Assembly (NCBI GenBank): GCA_937911505.1
Contig: CALEMF010000027.1
Coordinates: 1-64,000 of the forward strand
DNA from: an uncultured Cytophagales bacterium
GTDB taxonomy: Bacteria; Bacteroidota; Bacteroidia; Cytophagales; Thermonemataceae
Length of the DNA: 64,000 nt
Direction of reading: 5' to 3'
Under the pieces are notes generated by a model. It was not told where the DNA came from, did no database searches, and saw only the letters and a program-made list of their open reading frames with translations. This document shows, piece by piece, positions 8,720-18,800 of this stretch; position 1 is the stretch's first letter; each line of letters starts with the position of its first letter. The position numbers and the translations under genes were made by a program.

Positions 8720-8851
8720 ATGTCAGATATCGTTCTTAAAATCATCCTTATTGTAGCAGGAAGTATCTTCTTTCCTGCATTAGGCTACTATTTGGATTAT
8801 AAATCGAAAAGAAATCAGAAAGCATCTAAATCAAAAAAATCGCGGGTATGA
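8720..8851 (+). CDS. 43-residue single-pass membrane protein
   Basis: A short frame running from ATG 8720 to a TGA that overlaps the dxr start (ATGA). The product has one hydrophobic helix (VLKIILIVAGSIFFPALGYY, about residues 5-24) and a very basic tail rich in Lys and Ser. The good promoter just upstream, the tight overlap with dxr and the positive-inside pattern support a real gene, probably expressed as the first gene of a dxr-rseP operon. No family is recognised. Function is unknown; a membrane-tethering or regulatory role would be guesswork. Confidence 0.65.
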   Translation: MSDIVLKIILIVAGSIFFPALGYYLDYKSKRNQKASKSKKSRV

Positions 8852-9996
8852 AGAAACATGTAGCCATTCTGGGCTCTACTGGCTCCATTGGTACACAAGC
8901 GTTGGAGGTAATTGAAGCCAACCCTGATCACTTTGCCGTAGAAGTACTCACGGCACAAAATAATGCTGACCTGCTCATTGCACAAAGTATACAGTTTGTG
9001 CCTAATGCAGTGGTAATCGCCAACGAGCAGCTTTACGATCAAGTTACACAAGCGCTGGCACATCTTCCAATTAAGGTTTATGCTGGTTCGAAAGCCTTAC
9101 AGTCGGTAGTGCAAATGGACACGGTAGATATTGTGCTTACTGCTTTGGTAGGGTTTGCTGGCTTGGAGCCTACTATAAAAGCCATAGAAGCAGGAAAACC
9201 TATTGCGTTGGCTAATAAAGAAACCCTTGTAGTAGCTGGTGCTTTAATTACACAGTTGGCACAGGAGAAAGCTGTCAATATCTATCCAGTAGATTCAGAG
9301 CATTCTGCTATTTTTCAATGCTTGGTGGGGGAGTTTCATAATCCTATTGAGAAAGTGATTCTCACTGCTTCGGGTGGCCCTTTTAGAGGAAAATCTACCG
9401 AAGACTTAGCGGAAGTTACTAAAAAGCAAGCACTCAAACATCCAAACTGGAGTATGGGGGCTAAAGTAACCATCGACTCGGCTACCTTGATGAACAAGGG
9501 GTTAGAGGTAATAGAAGCTAAGTGGCTTTTCAATTTACGTGTGGCACAGGTAGAGGTAGTGGTACATCCACAATCTATTATCCATTCTATGGTACAGTTT
9601 GAGGATGGTTCTATTAAAGCACAAATGGGCCTACCTGACATGAAGCTACCTATACAGTTTGCTTTGGGCTATCCTGCTAGAATTAAATCTGATTTTCCAA
9701 GGTTTAATTTTCTAGACTATCCTCAACTTACTTTTGAGTCTCCTGATACCAAAACTTTCAGGAACCTAGCACTTGCCTACGAGGCATTAGAAAAAGGGGG
9801 TAATGCCCCTTGTATACTCAATGCTGCCAACGAGATAGCGGTTGATTATTTTCTAAAAGATGAGATTCGTTTTTTAGAAATCCCTGACGTAGTGGCAGAT
9901 TGTATGGCAAAAATCCCCTATATTGCATCACCCGTATTGGACGATTACCTACACACTGACCAAGAAACTCGTCAAGTGGCATTGTCGTTGGTATAG
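8848..9996 (+). CDS. dxr: 1-deoxy-D-xylulose 5-phosphate reductoisomerase
   Basis: A 382-residue cytosolic enzyme of the MEP isoprenoid pathway; it converts DXP to 2-C-methyl-D-erythritol 4-phosphate with NADPH. The N-terminal NADPH-binding motif GSTGSIGTQAL (8-18), ALANKETLVVAG, the metal-site region PVDSEHSAIFQ and the substrate loop TASGGPF are all present, as is NPW-like HPNWSMGAKVTIDSATLMNKG. The length is normal. It overlaps the upstream 43-residue gene by four bases and is followed by rseP after 38 bases, an association often seen in bacteria. Confidence 0.95.
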   Translation: MKKHVAILGSTGSIGTQALEVIEANPDHFAVEVLTAQNNADLLIAQSIQFVPNAVVIANEQLYDQVTQALAHLPIKVYAGSKALQSVVQMDTVDIVLTALVGFAGLEPTIKAIEAGKPIALANKETLVVAGALITQLAQEKAVNIYPVDSEHSAIFQCLVGEFHNPIEKVILTASGGPFRGKSTEDLAEVTKKQALKHPNWSMGAKVTIDSATLMNKGLEVIEAKWLFNLRVAQVEVVVHPQSIIHSMVQFEDGSIKAQMGLPDMKLPIQFALGYPARIKSDFPRFNFLDYPQLTFESPDTKTFRNLALAYEALEKGGNAPCILNAANEIAVDYFLKDEIRFLEIPDVVADCMAKIPYIASPVLDDYLHTDQETRQVALSLV

Positions 9997-10034
9997 GAAA
10001 TGAGTAAAGATTAATTTTAAAGGAAAAAGAATAC

Positions 10035-11414
10035 ATGGATTTTTTAATAATGGCTGGTCAGCTCATTTTGGGCTTGTCCATATTAGTAGGGTTACACGAG
10101 CTGGGACACTTACTCGCAGCAAAGGCGTTTGGTATGCGCGTAGAGAAGTTTTCGATTGGCTTCCCTCCTACTATATTTAAGGTACAGTGGGGTGAAACAG
10201 AGTATGGAATCGGTGCTATTCCACTTGGAGGCTACGTGAAAATCGCAGGTATGATAGATGAGTCGATGGATAAGGAATTTCTCAATAAAGAGCCTGAGCC
10301 TTGGGAGTTTCGTTCAAAACCTGCTTGGCAGCGTCTCATCGTGATGATGGGTGGGATCATCGTCAATGTTGTGACAGGTATTATCATCTTTATCTTACTT
10401 ACTTACGCTAGAGGCGAAGAGTACATTCCTGCTGAAAAGGCCAAGTATGGCATTGTAGCAAGAGAGATCGCACAAGAGGAGCTTAACTTACAGACAGGTG
10501 ACCAAATCATTGCCATCAATGGGGAGTCTTTTGAAAGGTTTAATGACATTCGCAGCGCTGATGTGCTACTTGGTACAGATGCTTACTACACAGTGAGACG
10601 CGGTGATAAAACATTCGACCAAAAAATTCCTAATAACTTAATGGATAAGCTGGCGGATAACCGAGAAGGCTTTATTGATGACATTCCTGTCACCAAGGAT
10701 TTTGCCATAGAAGAGGTAGTACCGGACTCTCCCGCCGATAAGGCAGGACTTCAAAAAGGGGATAAGATCATTCGTGTAGAAAGCAGCCCTAGTTCTTCAA
10801 AACTAAAGGCAGGACTTCAAGCAAATGGACAAGGTACACAAGCAGGCAACATTACTTACTACCATGAGCTCCAAGCGGCCCTTCAAGAAAATGCTGACAA
10901 GGAGGTAAATGTCATTGTACAACGTGGTAATAAGCAGGTAAAAAAGACATTACAAGTAACGAAAGAAGGAAAAATTGGTTTTGCACCTTCTTTTGTAAAG
11001 ACCCTTTATGTACACAACGACTTTACGCTAGCAGAGTCTATTCCTAAAGGAACCACCAATGCTTTTAGTATTATCGTAGATAACATAAGAGGCTTTGGTA
11101 AGATTTTCAGAGGAGAAGTATCGGCATCTAAATCCTTAAGTGGGCCTATTGGCATTGGTCAGATCTACGGCGCTGTATGGATCTGGTCGAAGTTTTGGTT
11201 TATTACGGGCATGCTCTCTATGATCTTAGCCTTTATGAACTTCTTGCCTATCCCTGCGCTAGACGGAGGACACGTGATGTTCCTTACCTATGAGATTGTT
11301 TCTGGGAACAAGCCTTCTGATAAGTTTTTAGAGGTCTCGCAAAAGGTGGGCATGCTTCTGATCTTATGCCTAATGGCTTTTGCCATTCTCAATGACTTTA
11401 TTAAGCTTTTATAG
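10035..11414 (+). CDS. rseP: site-2 intramembrane metalloprotease
   Basis: A 459-residue inner-membrane zinc protease. The HELGH motif (21-25) in the first helix and the PIPALDGGH motif near the C-terminus supply the zinc ligands. PDZ-like segments lie between (around NLQTGDQIIAINGE and DSPADKAGLQKGDKIIRV), so two PDZ domains are likely. The family cuts anti-sigma factors and signal-peptide remnants within the membrane. A purine-rich sequence AGGAAAAAG precedes the ATG. It follows dxr directly and is probably co-transcribed with it. Confidence 0.93.
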   Translation: MDFLIMAGQLILGLSILVGLHELGHLLAAKAFGMRVEKFSIGFPPTIFKVQWGETEYGIGAIPLGGYVKIAGMIDESMDKEFLNKEPEPWEFRSKPAWQRLIVMMGGIIVNVVTGIIIFILLTYARGEEYIPAEKAKYGIVAREIAQEELNLQTGDQIIAINGESFERFNDIRSADVLLGTDAYYTVRRGDKTFDQKIPNNLMDKLADNREGFIDDIPVTKDFAIEEVVPDSPADKAGLQKGDKIIRVESSPSSSKLKAGLQANGQGTQAGNITYYHELQAALQENADKEVNVIVQRGNKQVKKTLQVTKEGKIGFAPSFVKTLYVHNDFTLAESIPKGTTNAFSIIVDNIRGFGKIFRGEVSASKSLSGPIGIGQIYGAVWIWSKFWFITGMLSMILAFMNFLPIPALDGGHVMFLTYEIVSGNKPSDKFLEVSQKVGMLLILCLMAFAILNDFIKLL

Positions 11415-11486
11415 GCAGTACTCTTATAGATTATATATGATCTCTTACACGATTATTTCTAAACTCCACTAAATATACCAGTAATT

Positions 11487-12404
11487 ATGAAGTTACCCTA
11501 TCTTCCATATGAGACCTGGACACACAGCAGGATGACGCTACACTTGATTTTCCAGATTATTGGGAAAATCCGACTTACCTTTACCCCAAGAAAAAACCAT
11601 TGGTGGTATACTACGCTTTACCTCTCTAGTGAGGGATTTACCACCCAAGTGACTCCTATGGGTGATGGTCTAAATACGTTCGAAATCGTCTATAATGTAC
11701 ATAAGCAAATCGTTGAATTTAAGAGTAGCAAAGGCGTACAAAAAGACATACAATTGCGAGAGGGTTATTCAGTAAGTGATTTTTACAAAGCGCTAACACT
11801 TATCTTTAAAGACTGGGGTGTACAGGTGGCAATTATTGACAAACCTTACGACTTGGGTATTGATAAACATTTTAGTGAGATTACTGAATACCATCACCAC
11901 GATCAAGAAGCTGTTTTTCAGTTTTGGCAAATGATGCTTTGGGTGGATGGCGTATTTAAAGAGTTTAGTGGTCGTTTCTACGGAAAAACCTGCCCTGTAC
12001 ATATTTACTGGCATCATATGGATTTGGCTGTTACGAGGTTCTCAGGAAAATCAGCACCGCCACTCAATGAGGAAGCCAGCATACCCGACAAGGATGCTTA
12101 TTCACACGAAGTGATCAGTTTTGGCTTTTGGGCAGGAGACGACAACTTACCAGAGCCAGCTTTTTATGCCTACACGGCACCTTCTCCAGCACAGATAGAA
12201 GAAGAGCCGCTTATACCCGAAGCAGCTTTTTGGATGGAAGCCAATGGCAGCCCCATGGCCATCTTGAAATACAAGGATTTACTGCCTACTGCTGATCCTC
12301 GTAAAGTACTCTTAGACTTCTTAGAAAGCGCTTATTTAGCAGGCGCTAAACGTGCCAATTGGGACTGGCAAAAGCTTCAAGTACCTCCGTTAGAAGAAAT
12401 GTAA
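11487..12404 (+). CDS. DUF5996-family protein
   Basis: A 305-residue soluble protein without signal peptide. The pattern LPYETW...TLHLIFQIIGKIRL.. FTPRKNHWW at the N-terminus, FWQMMLWVDGVFKEF and HIYWHHMDLAVTRFSG in the middle, and EAYSHE-like DAYSHEVISFGFW followed by PEPAFYAYTAP are diagnostic of DUF5996. No catalytic role is known for this family. Conserved Trp, His and Glu residues hint at an enzyme. It is 72 bases after rseP and 18 bases before the DUF6702 gene. Confidence 0.85.
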   Translation: MKLPYLPYETWTHSRMTLHLIFQIIGKIRLTFTPRKNHWWYTTLYLSSEGFTTQVTPMGDGLNTFEIVYNVHKQIVEFKSSKGVQKDIQLREGYSVSDFYKALTLIFKDWGVQVAIIDKPYDLGIDKHFSEITEYHHHDQEAVFQFWQMMLWVDGVFKEFSGRFYGKTCPVHIYWHHMDLAVTRFSGKSAPPLNEEASIPDKDAYSHEVISFGFWAGDDNLPEPAFYAYTAPSPAQIEEEPLIPEAAFWMEANGSPMAILKYKDLLPTADPRKVLLDFLESAYLAGAKRANWDWQKLQVPPLEEM

Positions 12405-12422
12405 ATGAAATAAGAAAGCGTA

Positions 12423-12926
12423 ATGTCTGTTCTCCTTTTCAATATCTGGTGGATAAGCTTTTTATCTCCTCCTACACCGCTACACGACTTTCACTCGAGT
12501 ATTGCTGAGATGAACTATAATGCACAAACGAAAAACTTTGAGGTAATTTTGCGGGTATTTACAGATGATTTAGAGGGAGATATTAATCGCTTGAATGAAG
12601 GAGAAAAAATATTGATTGATTTTGCGGGGAAAGATACACGTGCTAGCCAAGCCATTACCAATTACTTGGCCACCCACTTTTACCTACAAAACAAGAAAGG
12701 ACAAAAAAGTAAGATTGTATTTGTGAAAAGAGAGGCTGATGTAGAGGCAACCACCGTTTACTTTAAAATTCCTTACAAAGGAAATCTTAGAAATATCACA
12801 TTTCACAATAAGATTTTGCTAGACTTATTCGATGACCAAAGTAATATCGTCAATCTACGTTACAAAGCCCAGAAGAAGACTTTACTCTTCAAAAAGGGAA
12901 AAAGTAAGCATATTCTTAACTTTTAA
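12423..12926 (+). CDS. DUF6702-family protein
   Basis: A 167-residue protein. A short hydrophobic N-terminus (about residues 2-16) could be a signal peptide. The HDFHSSIAEMNYNAQTKNFEVILRVFTDDLE pattern after it is typical of DUF6702, a Bacteroidota family often found exported. The rest is beta-rich with a basic tail. No function is known. It is 18 bases after the DUF5996 gene, so the two probably share a transcript. Confidence 0.7.
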   Translation: MSVLLFNIWWISFLSPPTPLHDFHSSIAEMNYNAQTKNFEVILRVFTDDLEGDINRLNEGEKILIDFAGKDTRASQAITNYLATHFYLQNKKGQKSKIVFVKREADVEATTVYFKIPYKGNLRNITFHNKILLDLFDDQSNIVNLRYKAQKKTLLFKKGKSKHILNF

Positions 12927-12977
12927 GGATTATTTTGTTAATATACAGAACAGTAGTAACCCTAATCTCTCATTACT

Positions 12978-13901
12978 ATGTTAAATACAATCAGAACCGC
13001 CATAGATGCTATTTTTACCTCCGAGCCTAATTATCTGCGCGCCATCTTTGGAGATACAGAAGCTTGGGTGCCTCCTTATGAAAAGTATTCTGAGTTTAGC
13101 ATTGCGAATCCAGGGGAGTTACTAAAATTTATCCGATATACCTCTGAAATTTCCCTTCCTCCCCTATTCTTTTTTGGTAATAGTCTTAAATCCTACTTTC
13201 CTGAAGTCTTAAAACCTTTTCTCTTCTATGAAGAACCTACCCTCTTTAGCTCAGAAACTTTTGTGGGCAAAAATAAAAAAGAAGCTTGGTTTTTTATCAA
13301 TGGTGTAGGCAGTAACAGAGACATTGTAGAGCTGAATAGTCGCTATCTTTCTAAACTTTTTGAGAGGGAAATATTCGTTTTACATAATCCTACTGATAGT
13401 CTTCCTGTAGATGTATTACAATCACTTTCTGGCAAAGAGGGCGACAGAAACCAAATTTTTACCGCCTTTGCTACGCCCTATCTTAAAACGGCCTTGCAAG
13501 AGAAAGAGAAAGTAGTATTGATTGCCCACTCACAAGGTACATTACTGGCTTCCTCTATACTAGATAGCCTCATTGCCCAAAAAAGTAAGCACTTAGCCAA
13601 GCTGGAGATTTATGCTTTTGCCAATTGTGCTGAAGAGATGAGCCACTCACCCATCAGAAATGCTTCTCAACGCCCTCATATAGAAAGTTTTTCTAATGAG
13701 CACGATATCATCGCTAAAATGGGAACTTTAGCTCCTTATAAAGAAGCACGTAATATTAAAATAGATGGAGAGCATTTCATTAGAAAAGACGCCTGGGGAC
13801 ATTTTCTCAACGCACACTACTTAAAGTACCTTACCGAAGAATCGTTCGTACACGAAACTGACAAAAATAAGAAGTCTAGATTACTAGAGTATCTTGTATA
13901 A
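12978..13901 (+). CDS. alpha/beta-hydrolase-like protein
   Basis: A 307-residue protein without a clear signal peptide. The strand-turn-helix VVLIAHSQGTLLASSILD holds a nucleophile-elbow serine in AHSQG. FINGVGSNRD resembles the oxyanion region, and SNEHDIIAK plus the later GHFLNAHYL could supply the acid and histidine. This suggests a lipase or esterase-like fold, but no named family is recognised and the substrate is unknown. It stands 51 bases after the DUF6702 gene. Confidence 0.6.
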   Translation: MLNTIRTAIDAIFTSEPNYLRAIFGDTEAWVPPYEKYSEFSIANPGELLKFIRYTSEISLPPLFFFGNSLKSYFPEVLKPFLFYEEPTLFSSETFVGKNKKEAWFFINGVGSNRDIVELNSRYLSKLFEREIFVLHNPTDSLPVDVLQSLSGKEGDRNQIFTAFATPYLKTALQEKEKVVLIAHSQGTLLASSILDSLIAQKSKHLAKLEIYAFANCAEEMSHSPIRNASQRPHIESFSNEHDIIAKMGTLAPYKEARNIKIDGEHFIRKDAWGHFLNAHYLKYLTEESFVHETDKNKKSRLLEYLV

Positions 13902-14037
13902 ATAGACCTGCATTCTACCACTCTCTTTGCCTTTACAACACAACATCTCTTCTCTTAGTGGTAATTTTTACAAAGTAGAAAAGAACTTTTTATTAAACCC
14001 TCTGTTGAAGTAATACTATCATTATGTATATGGTATT

Positions 14038-14661
14038 ATGATGACTATGAATGATACAAAATTAAGTACAAAAGAAAAGATAAAGCACGCCGCCACAAAA
14101 GTATTTATCGATAATGGCTACGATGCCACCAAAACCCGTGATATAGCCAAAGCAGCAGGTGTCAATATCTCTACACTACACTATTACTATGGCACCAAAG
14201 AAGAGTTGTTCAAAGTAATTGTGAAAGAAGCTTTTGATGAGTTTTTCATCATTATGAATGCTATTTTTGACAGTGAACTCCCTTTAAGAGATAAACTTGT
14301 GGCCTTTGTAGAAAACTGCTTAACATTAGCGAAAAAGAACCCCTCTATTTCTATTTTCGTTTTTGGAGAAATGCAACGCAACAACGAAAAAGTAAAAGAA
14401 CTTAAAGAACTTATTCCTAATCAACGTTTAAATGACTCCATTATAACAACACTGGATGGCTTAGCGCAGCAAGGTAAAATCAAACCTACCAATCCTAAGT
14501 ATTTTGTGGCCAATCTCTTAGGGTTAGCTATTTTCCCATCACTTGCTAAGGAAAGTCTTATGGCACATCTAGACTTTCAAGATTCTGAATACGAAGAATT
14601 TATCTCTAATCAACCTAAAATTGTAGCAGACATACTACTCAAATCAATTGAATATAAATAA
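14038..14661 (+). CDS. TetR/AcrR-family repressor of the RND efflux operon
   Basis: A 207-residue regulator. The HTH region (about residues 12-58; ATKVFIDNGYDATKTRDIAKAAG then VNISTLHYYYGTKEELFK) is a standard TetR DNA-binding domain, and the helical rest would be the ligand domain. Start codons at 14038, 14041 and 14047 are all possible. It is followed by a three-gene RND system on the same strand. A 16-base palindrome just after its stop recurs before the adaptor gene; this is the natural candidate operator. Control of efflux is inference from position. Confidence 0.87.
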   Translation: MMTMNDTKLSTKEKIKHAATKVFIDNGYDATKTRDIAKAAGVNISTLHYYYGTKEELFKVIVKEAFDEFFIIMNAIFDSELPLRDKLVAFVENCLTLAKKNPSISIFVFGEMQRNNEKVKELKELIPNQRLNDSIITTLDGLAQQGKIKPTNPKYFVANLLGLAIFPSLAKESLMAHLDFQDSEYEEFISNQPKIVADILLKSIEYK

Positions 14662-14664
14662 AAA

Positions 14665-14680
14665 TCAATCATTTGATTGA
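14665..14680. promoter_or_regulatory. candidate TetR operator, copy 1
   Basis: A perfect 16-base palindrome, TCAATCATTTGATTGA, three bases after the tetR stop codon. The same 16 bases occur at 14757-14772. Symmetry and length fit a TetR dimer site. Confidence 0.6.
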
Positions 14681-14755
14681 ACATTTAATCTATCATCTTG
14701 TTAGATAAGTGTATTGGGTTTTCTAAGTAGCGAGAACCTATTTTTTTATCCTCTA

Positions 14756-14773
14756 TTCAATCATTTGATTGAA
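14756..14773. promoter_or_regulatory. candidate TetR operator, copy 2
   Basis: An 18-base perfect palindrome containing the same 16-base core as copy 1, 35 bases before the adaptor start codon. A shorter palindrome, ATTCAGTTGAAT (14776-14787), follows directly and may be a third, weaker site. The position fits repression of the efflux operon promoter. Confidence 0.65.
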
Positions 14774-14807
14774 TCATTCAGTTGAATATAAAACTTCTTT
14801 ATTTCTC

Positions 14808-15866
14808 ATGTTTAGATCTACTTATTTTCATCGCTTACTGATCATTACGAGTATCAGTTTATTGATTTCTTTCAATCTTTCCTCTTGTAAAACAGAGCAA
14901 GCCAATGCAAAAGACAATGATGGAAAAAGCAAAGCCAAGACTATTGCAGTAAAAGTGCAAGAAGTAACTAAGCAGCCCGTAGCAAGCGCTTCTCTATTCT
15001 ACACAGGCACTATCGAAGCCAAAAATACCGTGCGACTTAGCTTTCAAACGCCCGGTAAGGTACAACAAGTGTACGTACAAGAAGGCGATGATGTCCGTAA
15101 GGGACAATTACTTGCTGCCTTAGAGCAAGTCAACTATTTTAATCAGTCTGCTATGAGCCAAGCACAGCTCACTATGGCACAGGACGCCTTCAATAGAATT
15201 GAAATGTTGCACAAAAAACAAAGTATTCCTGAGAGCGAATATGTACAAGCCAAGGCACGCCTACAGCAAGCCAAAGCACAGCATGCACTCAACCAAAAGC
15301 AGCTTCAAGATACAAGACTCACCGCTTCTTTTACAGGTACGGTAGCTAGAAAAAATATTGAAGAAGGTATGACCGTCTCGCCTGAAGTACCTGCCTATGA
15401 GATTGTGAATCTACAACGCGTTTATGCGGTAGTAGCTGTACCTGAGAGTGAAATTCATTATCTCAAAGTTGGTGATAAAGTTACCGTAAAAGTAAGTGAT
15501 ATAACGGAAGAAGGAACGATCCAAATCATTGCCCCAGTAGCTGACCCGAGCACTAGAAGCTATCAGGTGAAGGTAGAGCTACCCAACAAGCATAATCTCA
15601 GAGGAGGCATGCTAGTAGAAACGGCTTTCGAAGGAGATGAGAAGACAACCAAACAAGTGATGATTCCCTCTGCAGCCTTGCTTCACTCTCCTAAATATGG
15701 AGACCACGTCTTCATAGCGAATGACAAGAAAGCAAGGCTTATAAAAGTAGCAGTGGGAGCTACCACTAACGATAAAGTATTGATTAACAAAGGCTTATCG
15801 GGTGGAGAAAAGCTCATCATAGCAGGTCAGCACAAACTACGCAATGGTAGTTCTATCTCTCTATAA
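14808..15866 (+). CDS. RND efflux periplasmic adaptor lipoprotein (HlyD/AcrA type)
   Basis: A 352-residue membrane-fusion protein. ATG 14808 gives a lipoprotein signal ending LSSC (Cys27). An in-frame TTG at 14769 would start inside the palindromic operator and spoil the signal, so I reject it. The lipoyl/barrel-sandwich halves (GKVQQVYVQEGDDVRKGQLLA and TASFTGTVARKNIEEGM) flank a helical hairpin (about 110-175), followed by a beta-barrel domain. It bridges the inner-membrane permease and the TolC-like channel encoded next. Confidence 0.9.
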   Translation: MFRSTYFHRLLIITSISLLISFNLSSCKTEQANAKDNDGKSKAKTIAVKVQEVTKQPVASASLFYTGTIEAKNTVRLSFQTPGKVQQVYVQEGDDVRKGQLLAALEQVNYFNQSAMSQAQLTMAQDAFNRIEMLHKKQSIPESEYVQAKARLQQAKAQHALNQKQLQDTRLTASFTGTVARKNIEEGMTVSPEVPAYEIVNLQRVYAVVAVPESEIHYLKVGDKVTVKVSDITEEGTIQIIAPVADPSTRSYQVKVELPNKHNLRGGMLVETAFEGDEKTTKQVMIPSAALLHSPKYGDHVFIANDKKARLIKVAVGATTNDKVLINKGLSGGEKLIIAGQHKLRNGSSISL

Positions 15867-15887
15867 TAACTTAAACTAAGATATATT

Positions 15888-18800
15888 ATGCGACTCGTAC
15901 AACTCGCTATGAAGTACAAGCAGGTAACACTAGCTGTATTTTCATTATTCATGATCGCTGGTATTTATGCGCTATTGCATATGCCAAGGAGCGAAAACCC
16001 AGAAATACCTGTAAAGCAGGGACTCGTCATTGCCATTCTACCAGGTGCTTCTACCACAGAAGTAGAAAACCAAATAACACAAAAACTAGAAGATTATCTT
16101 TTTGAATACAAGGAAATCAAGAAGACTAAAACATTTTCTACTACCTCAGCGGGCAGGGTGGTAGTACAGGTAGAACTGGAAGATTGGTATCCTATTGATG
16201 AGAAAGACATTTTCTGGTCAAAGTTACAGTCAGGTCTTATGCAAGCGGCTGCCACTGACTTACCTCAAGGTCTCATAGGTCCTATTGTACAAGGAGACTT
16301 TGGGGAAACAACGGCGCTGATGTTGGCAGTTTCATCTGATCAGTACTCTTTTAATGAGCTAGAAGACTATCTAGACATTCTAAAAGATGGCTTACAAACT
16401 ATTCCAGAAGTCTCTAAGCTTCAAGTATTTGGCAAGCAGAAAGAACAAATACAGGTAAGTGTAAGCACAGAGAAGCTCTCTCAATATAACTTGGGTATCA
16501 ACCAGATTACACAAGCTATCACCCAACACAATAGTACTGCCTACAGCGGAGAAGTAGACCTATCAGGCAATAACATACAGGTATTTAGCGATGACCGCTA
16601 TCGTTCTGAAGAAGAATTAGCTAATCAAATCATTACTACAAGCCAACAAGGGAGTATTATACGCCTGAAAGATGTAGCTGATATTCAACGCGTATATGCT
16701 GATAGGGATCAGAGGATCATTGTGAATGGCTAGAAAGCCTTGATGCTCTCCATAGAAATGCAGCAGGGAAATAATATTGTAGAATTCGGCGAAAAACTCA
16801 ATGAAAGGATCGATCAAGTGGTCGAAGCAAGATTCCCTGAAGGAGTATCTGTTGATACCATCTACAGCCAACCAGAAAGTGTGGATCATGCTATAGGGCA
16901 CTTCTTTACAGAGTTTGCCATTGCCATCGGGGCGGTTATACTGGTGGTTATGATCTTACTTCCCTTTCGTTTGGCCACCATTTCTGCTATTGCGAGCCCT
17001 GTTTCGATTCTCATTACCTTAGCAGTTATGTACCTGTTAGGCATTGGCTTGCATAGCGTAAGCTTAGCAGGACTCATTGTGGTATTGGGCATGGTAGTGG
17101 ACGATGCTATCATCATTGTAGACAACTACATTGAAAAGCTGGATGAAGGTTACTCCCGATGGGAAGCAGGCTGGCGAAGTGCCACACAATTGTTTATTCC
17201 TATTCTAACGGCTACGCTCACTATTATCTTTGCCTTCTTGCCTTTATCCTTCTTACTAGAAGGCATCGCAGCCGACTTCATTAAGTTTATGCCTTATACG
17301 GTAAGTATCGCGCTGGCTACTTCTTTCTTTGTAGCGATTTTCTTAACGCCTTACCTATGTTTTATATTTGTGAAAAAGGGGCTTAAAAAGCCTGAGAAGA
17401 GTGAAGAAAGAAAGCCCACCTTCCTTGATCGGGTGCAGGCACAATACGATAAGCTAGTAGAAGCCAGCTTTAAACATAAGAAAATAGCCTTAGGAGCAGG
17501 TGTCGTAGCCATTGTATTGGGCGGCTTTTTAATGGGTAAACTCCCAGAAGAGTTTTTTCCTCGTTTGAATCGTGCTACCTTCAATTTAGAAGTATGGTTA
17601 CCTGAGGGAAGCACCTATGATAACACGCATCAGGCAGTTGAAAGACTTCTTAAGCATATTGAATCAGATGAACGCATTAAAGATGTAAGTGCCTATGTAG
17701 GTACAAGCTCTCCCAGGTTTTTCTCGACTTATGCACCCGAAGCACCTGCTGAAAACTACGCGCAGCTATTTATCAATGCAAAAAATCCCAAAGCTGCTGG
17801 AGAACTTATCAGAGAGTATGAAAAGTACTTAGAAGATTTTCTACCAGAAAGTAAAGTGCGTATTAAACGACTTTCTTATCAGAATAGTAAAACTCCCGTA
17901 GAGATTCGTCTGATAGGCGAAAACTTAGATAGCTTACAGGTAGCAGCCAATAGCGTTACGCCCTTGTTACAAGAGGTAGAAGGCGCAAGATGGGTACATA
18001 CCAATTATAAAAATCCTTACTATGCACTTGAAGTAGATGTCAATAAGGAACAAGCTAATCGGCTTAATATCTCTACCGTGGGCTTGGCACAAACGCTAGG
18101 CGCTTCACTCAAAGGCGCACCTATCTCATCTTTCTGGGAAGGAGATGAAGCCAAGGACATTGTAGTGAGGGTAAAAGAAAGTGAGAGAGAGGACTTTACA
18201 GACCTTAATAATCTCTACGTTAATAGCCCAACAGGTGCAAAAGTACCTTTACGACAGGTAGCAACGTTGAATTCCACTTGGGAGCCAGGTCTTATTGTTC
18301 GTAGAAATGGCTTACGAACCGTCACCATTCGTGCTGAAACAACTAGTGATAAGTATGCCTCAGATATACTTACCCCTGTACAAGAGAAGCTGGCAGAAGT
18401 CGATTTGCCAGCCGGTGTAGCCATCGATTACGGAGGAGATTTAGAATCTTCTGAAGAAAACCTTCCTAATATGCTAGCTGCTCTAGGCGTAAGTGTACTC
18501 CTTATTTTCTTAACGCTCATGTTTCAGTTCAAAAGTCTTTCTAAGACTTTCATCATCCTGACCACCTTTCCGTTAAGTATCTTAGGAGCTGCTACAGGTT
18601 TACTACTTACCAGTAACCCCTTTGGCTTCACAGCCTTCTTAGGAATCATTAGTTTAATCGGAATTGTAGTGAGAAACGGGATCGTTCTGGTAGACTATGC
18701 TGACGAACTCGTACACGACCACGACTATAGCATAGGAGCCGCTGCGATGGCAGCCGCTAAACGAAGAATGCGTCCTATTTTCTTGACCTCCTCGGCCGCT

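Noticed and set aside
14769-14807. TTG start for the efflux adaptor
   Set aside because: It lies inside the palindromic operator and would add residues before a clean lipoprotein signal at 14808.
16731-16733. TAG as a pyrrolysine or recoded codon
   Set aside because: TAG ends several intact genes nearby and nothing in the window suggests a suppressor system.
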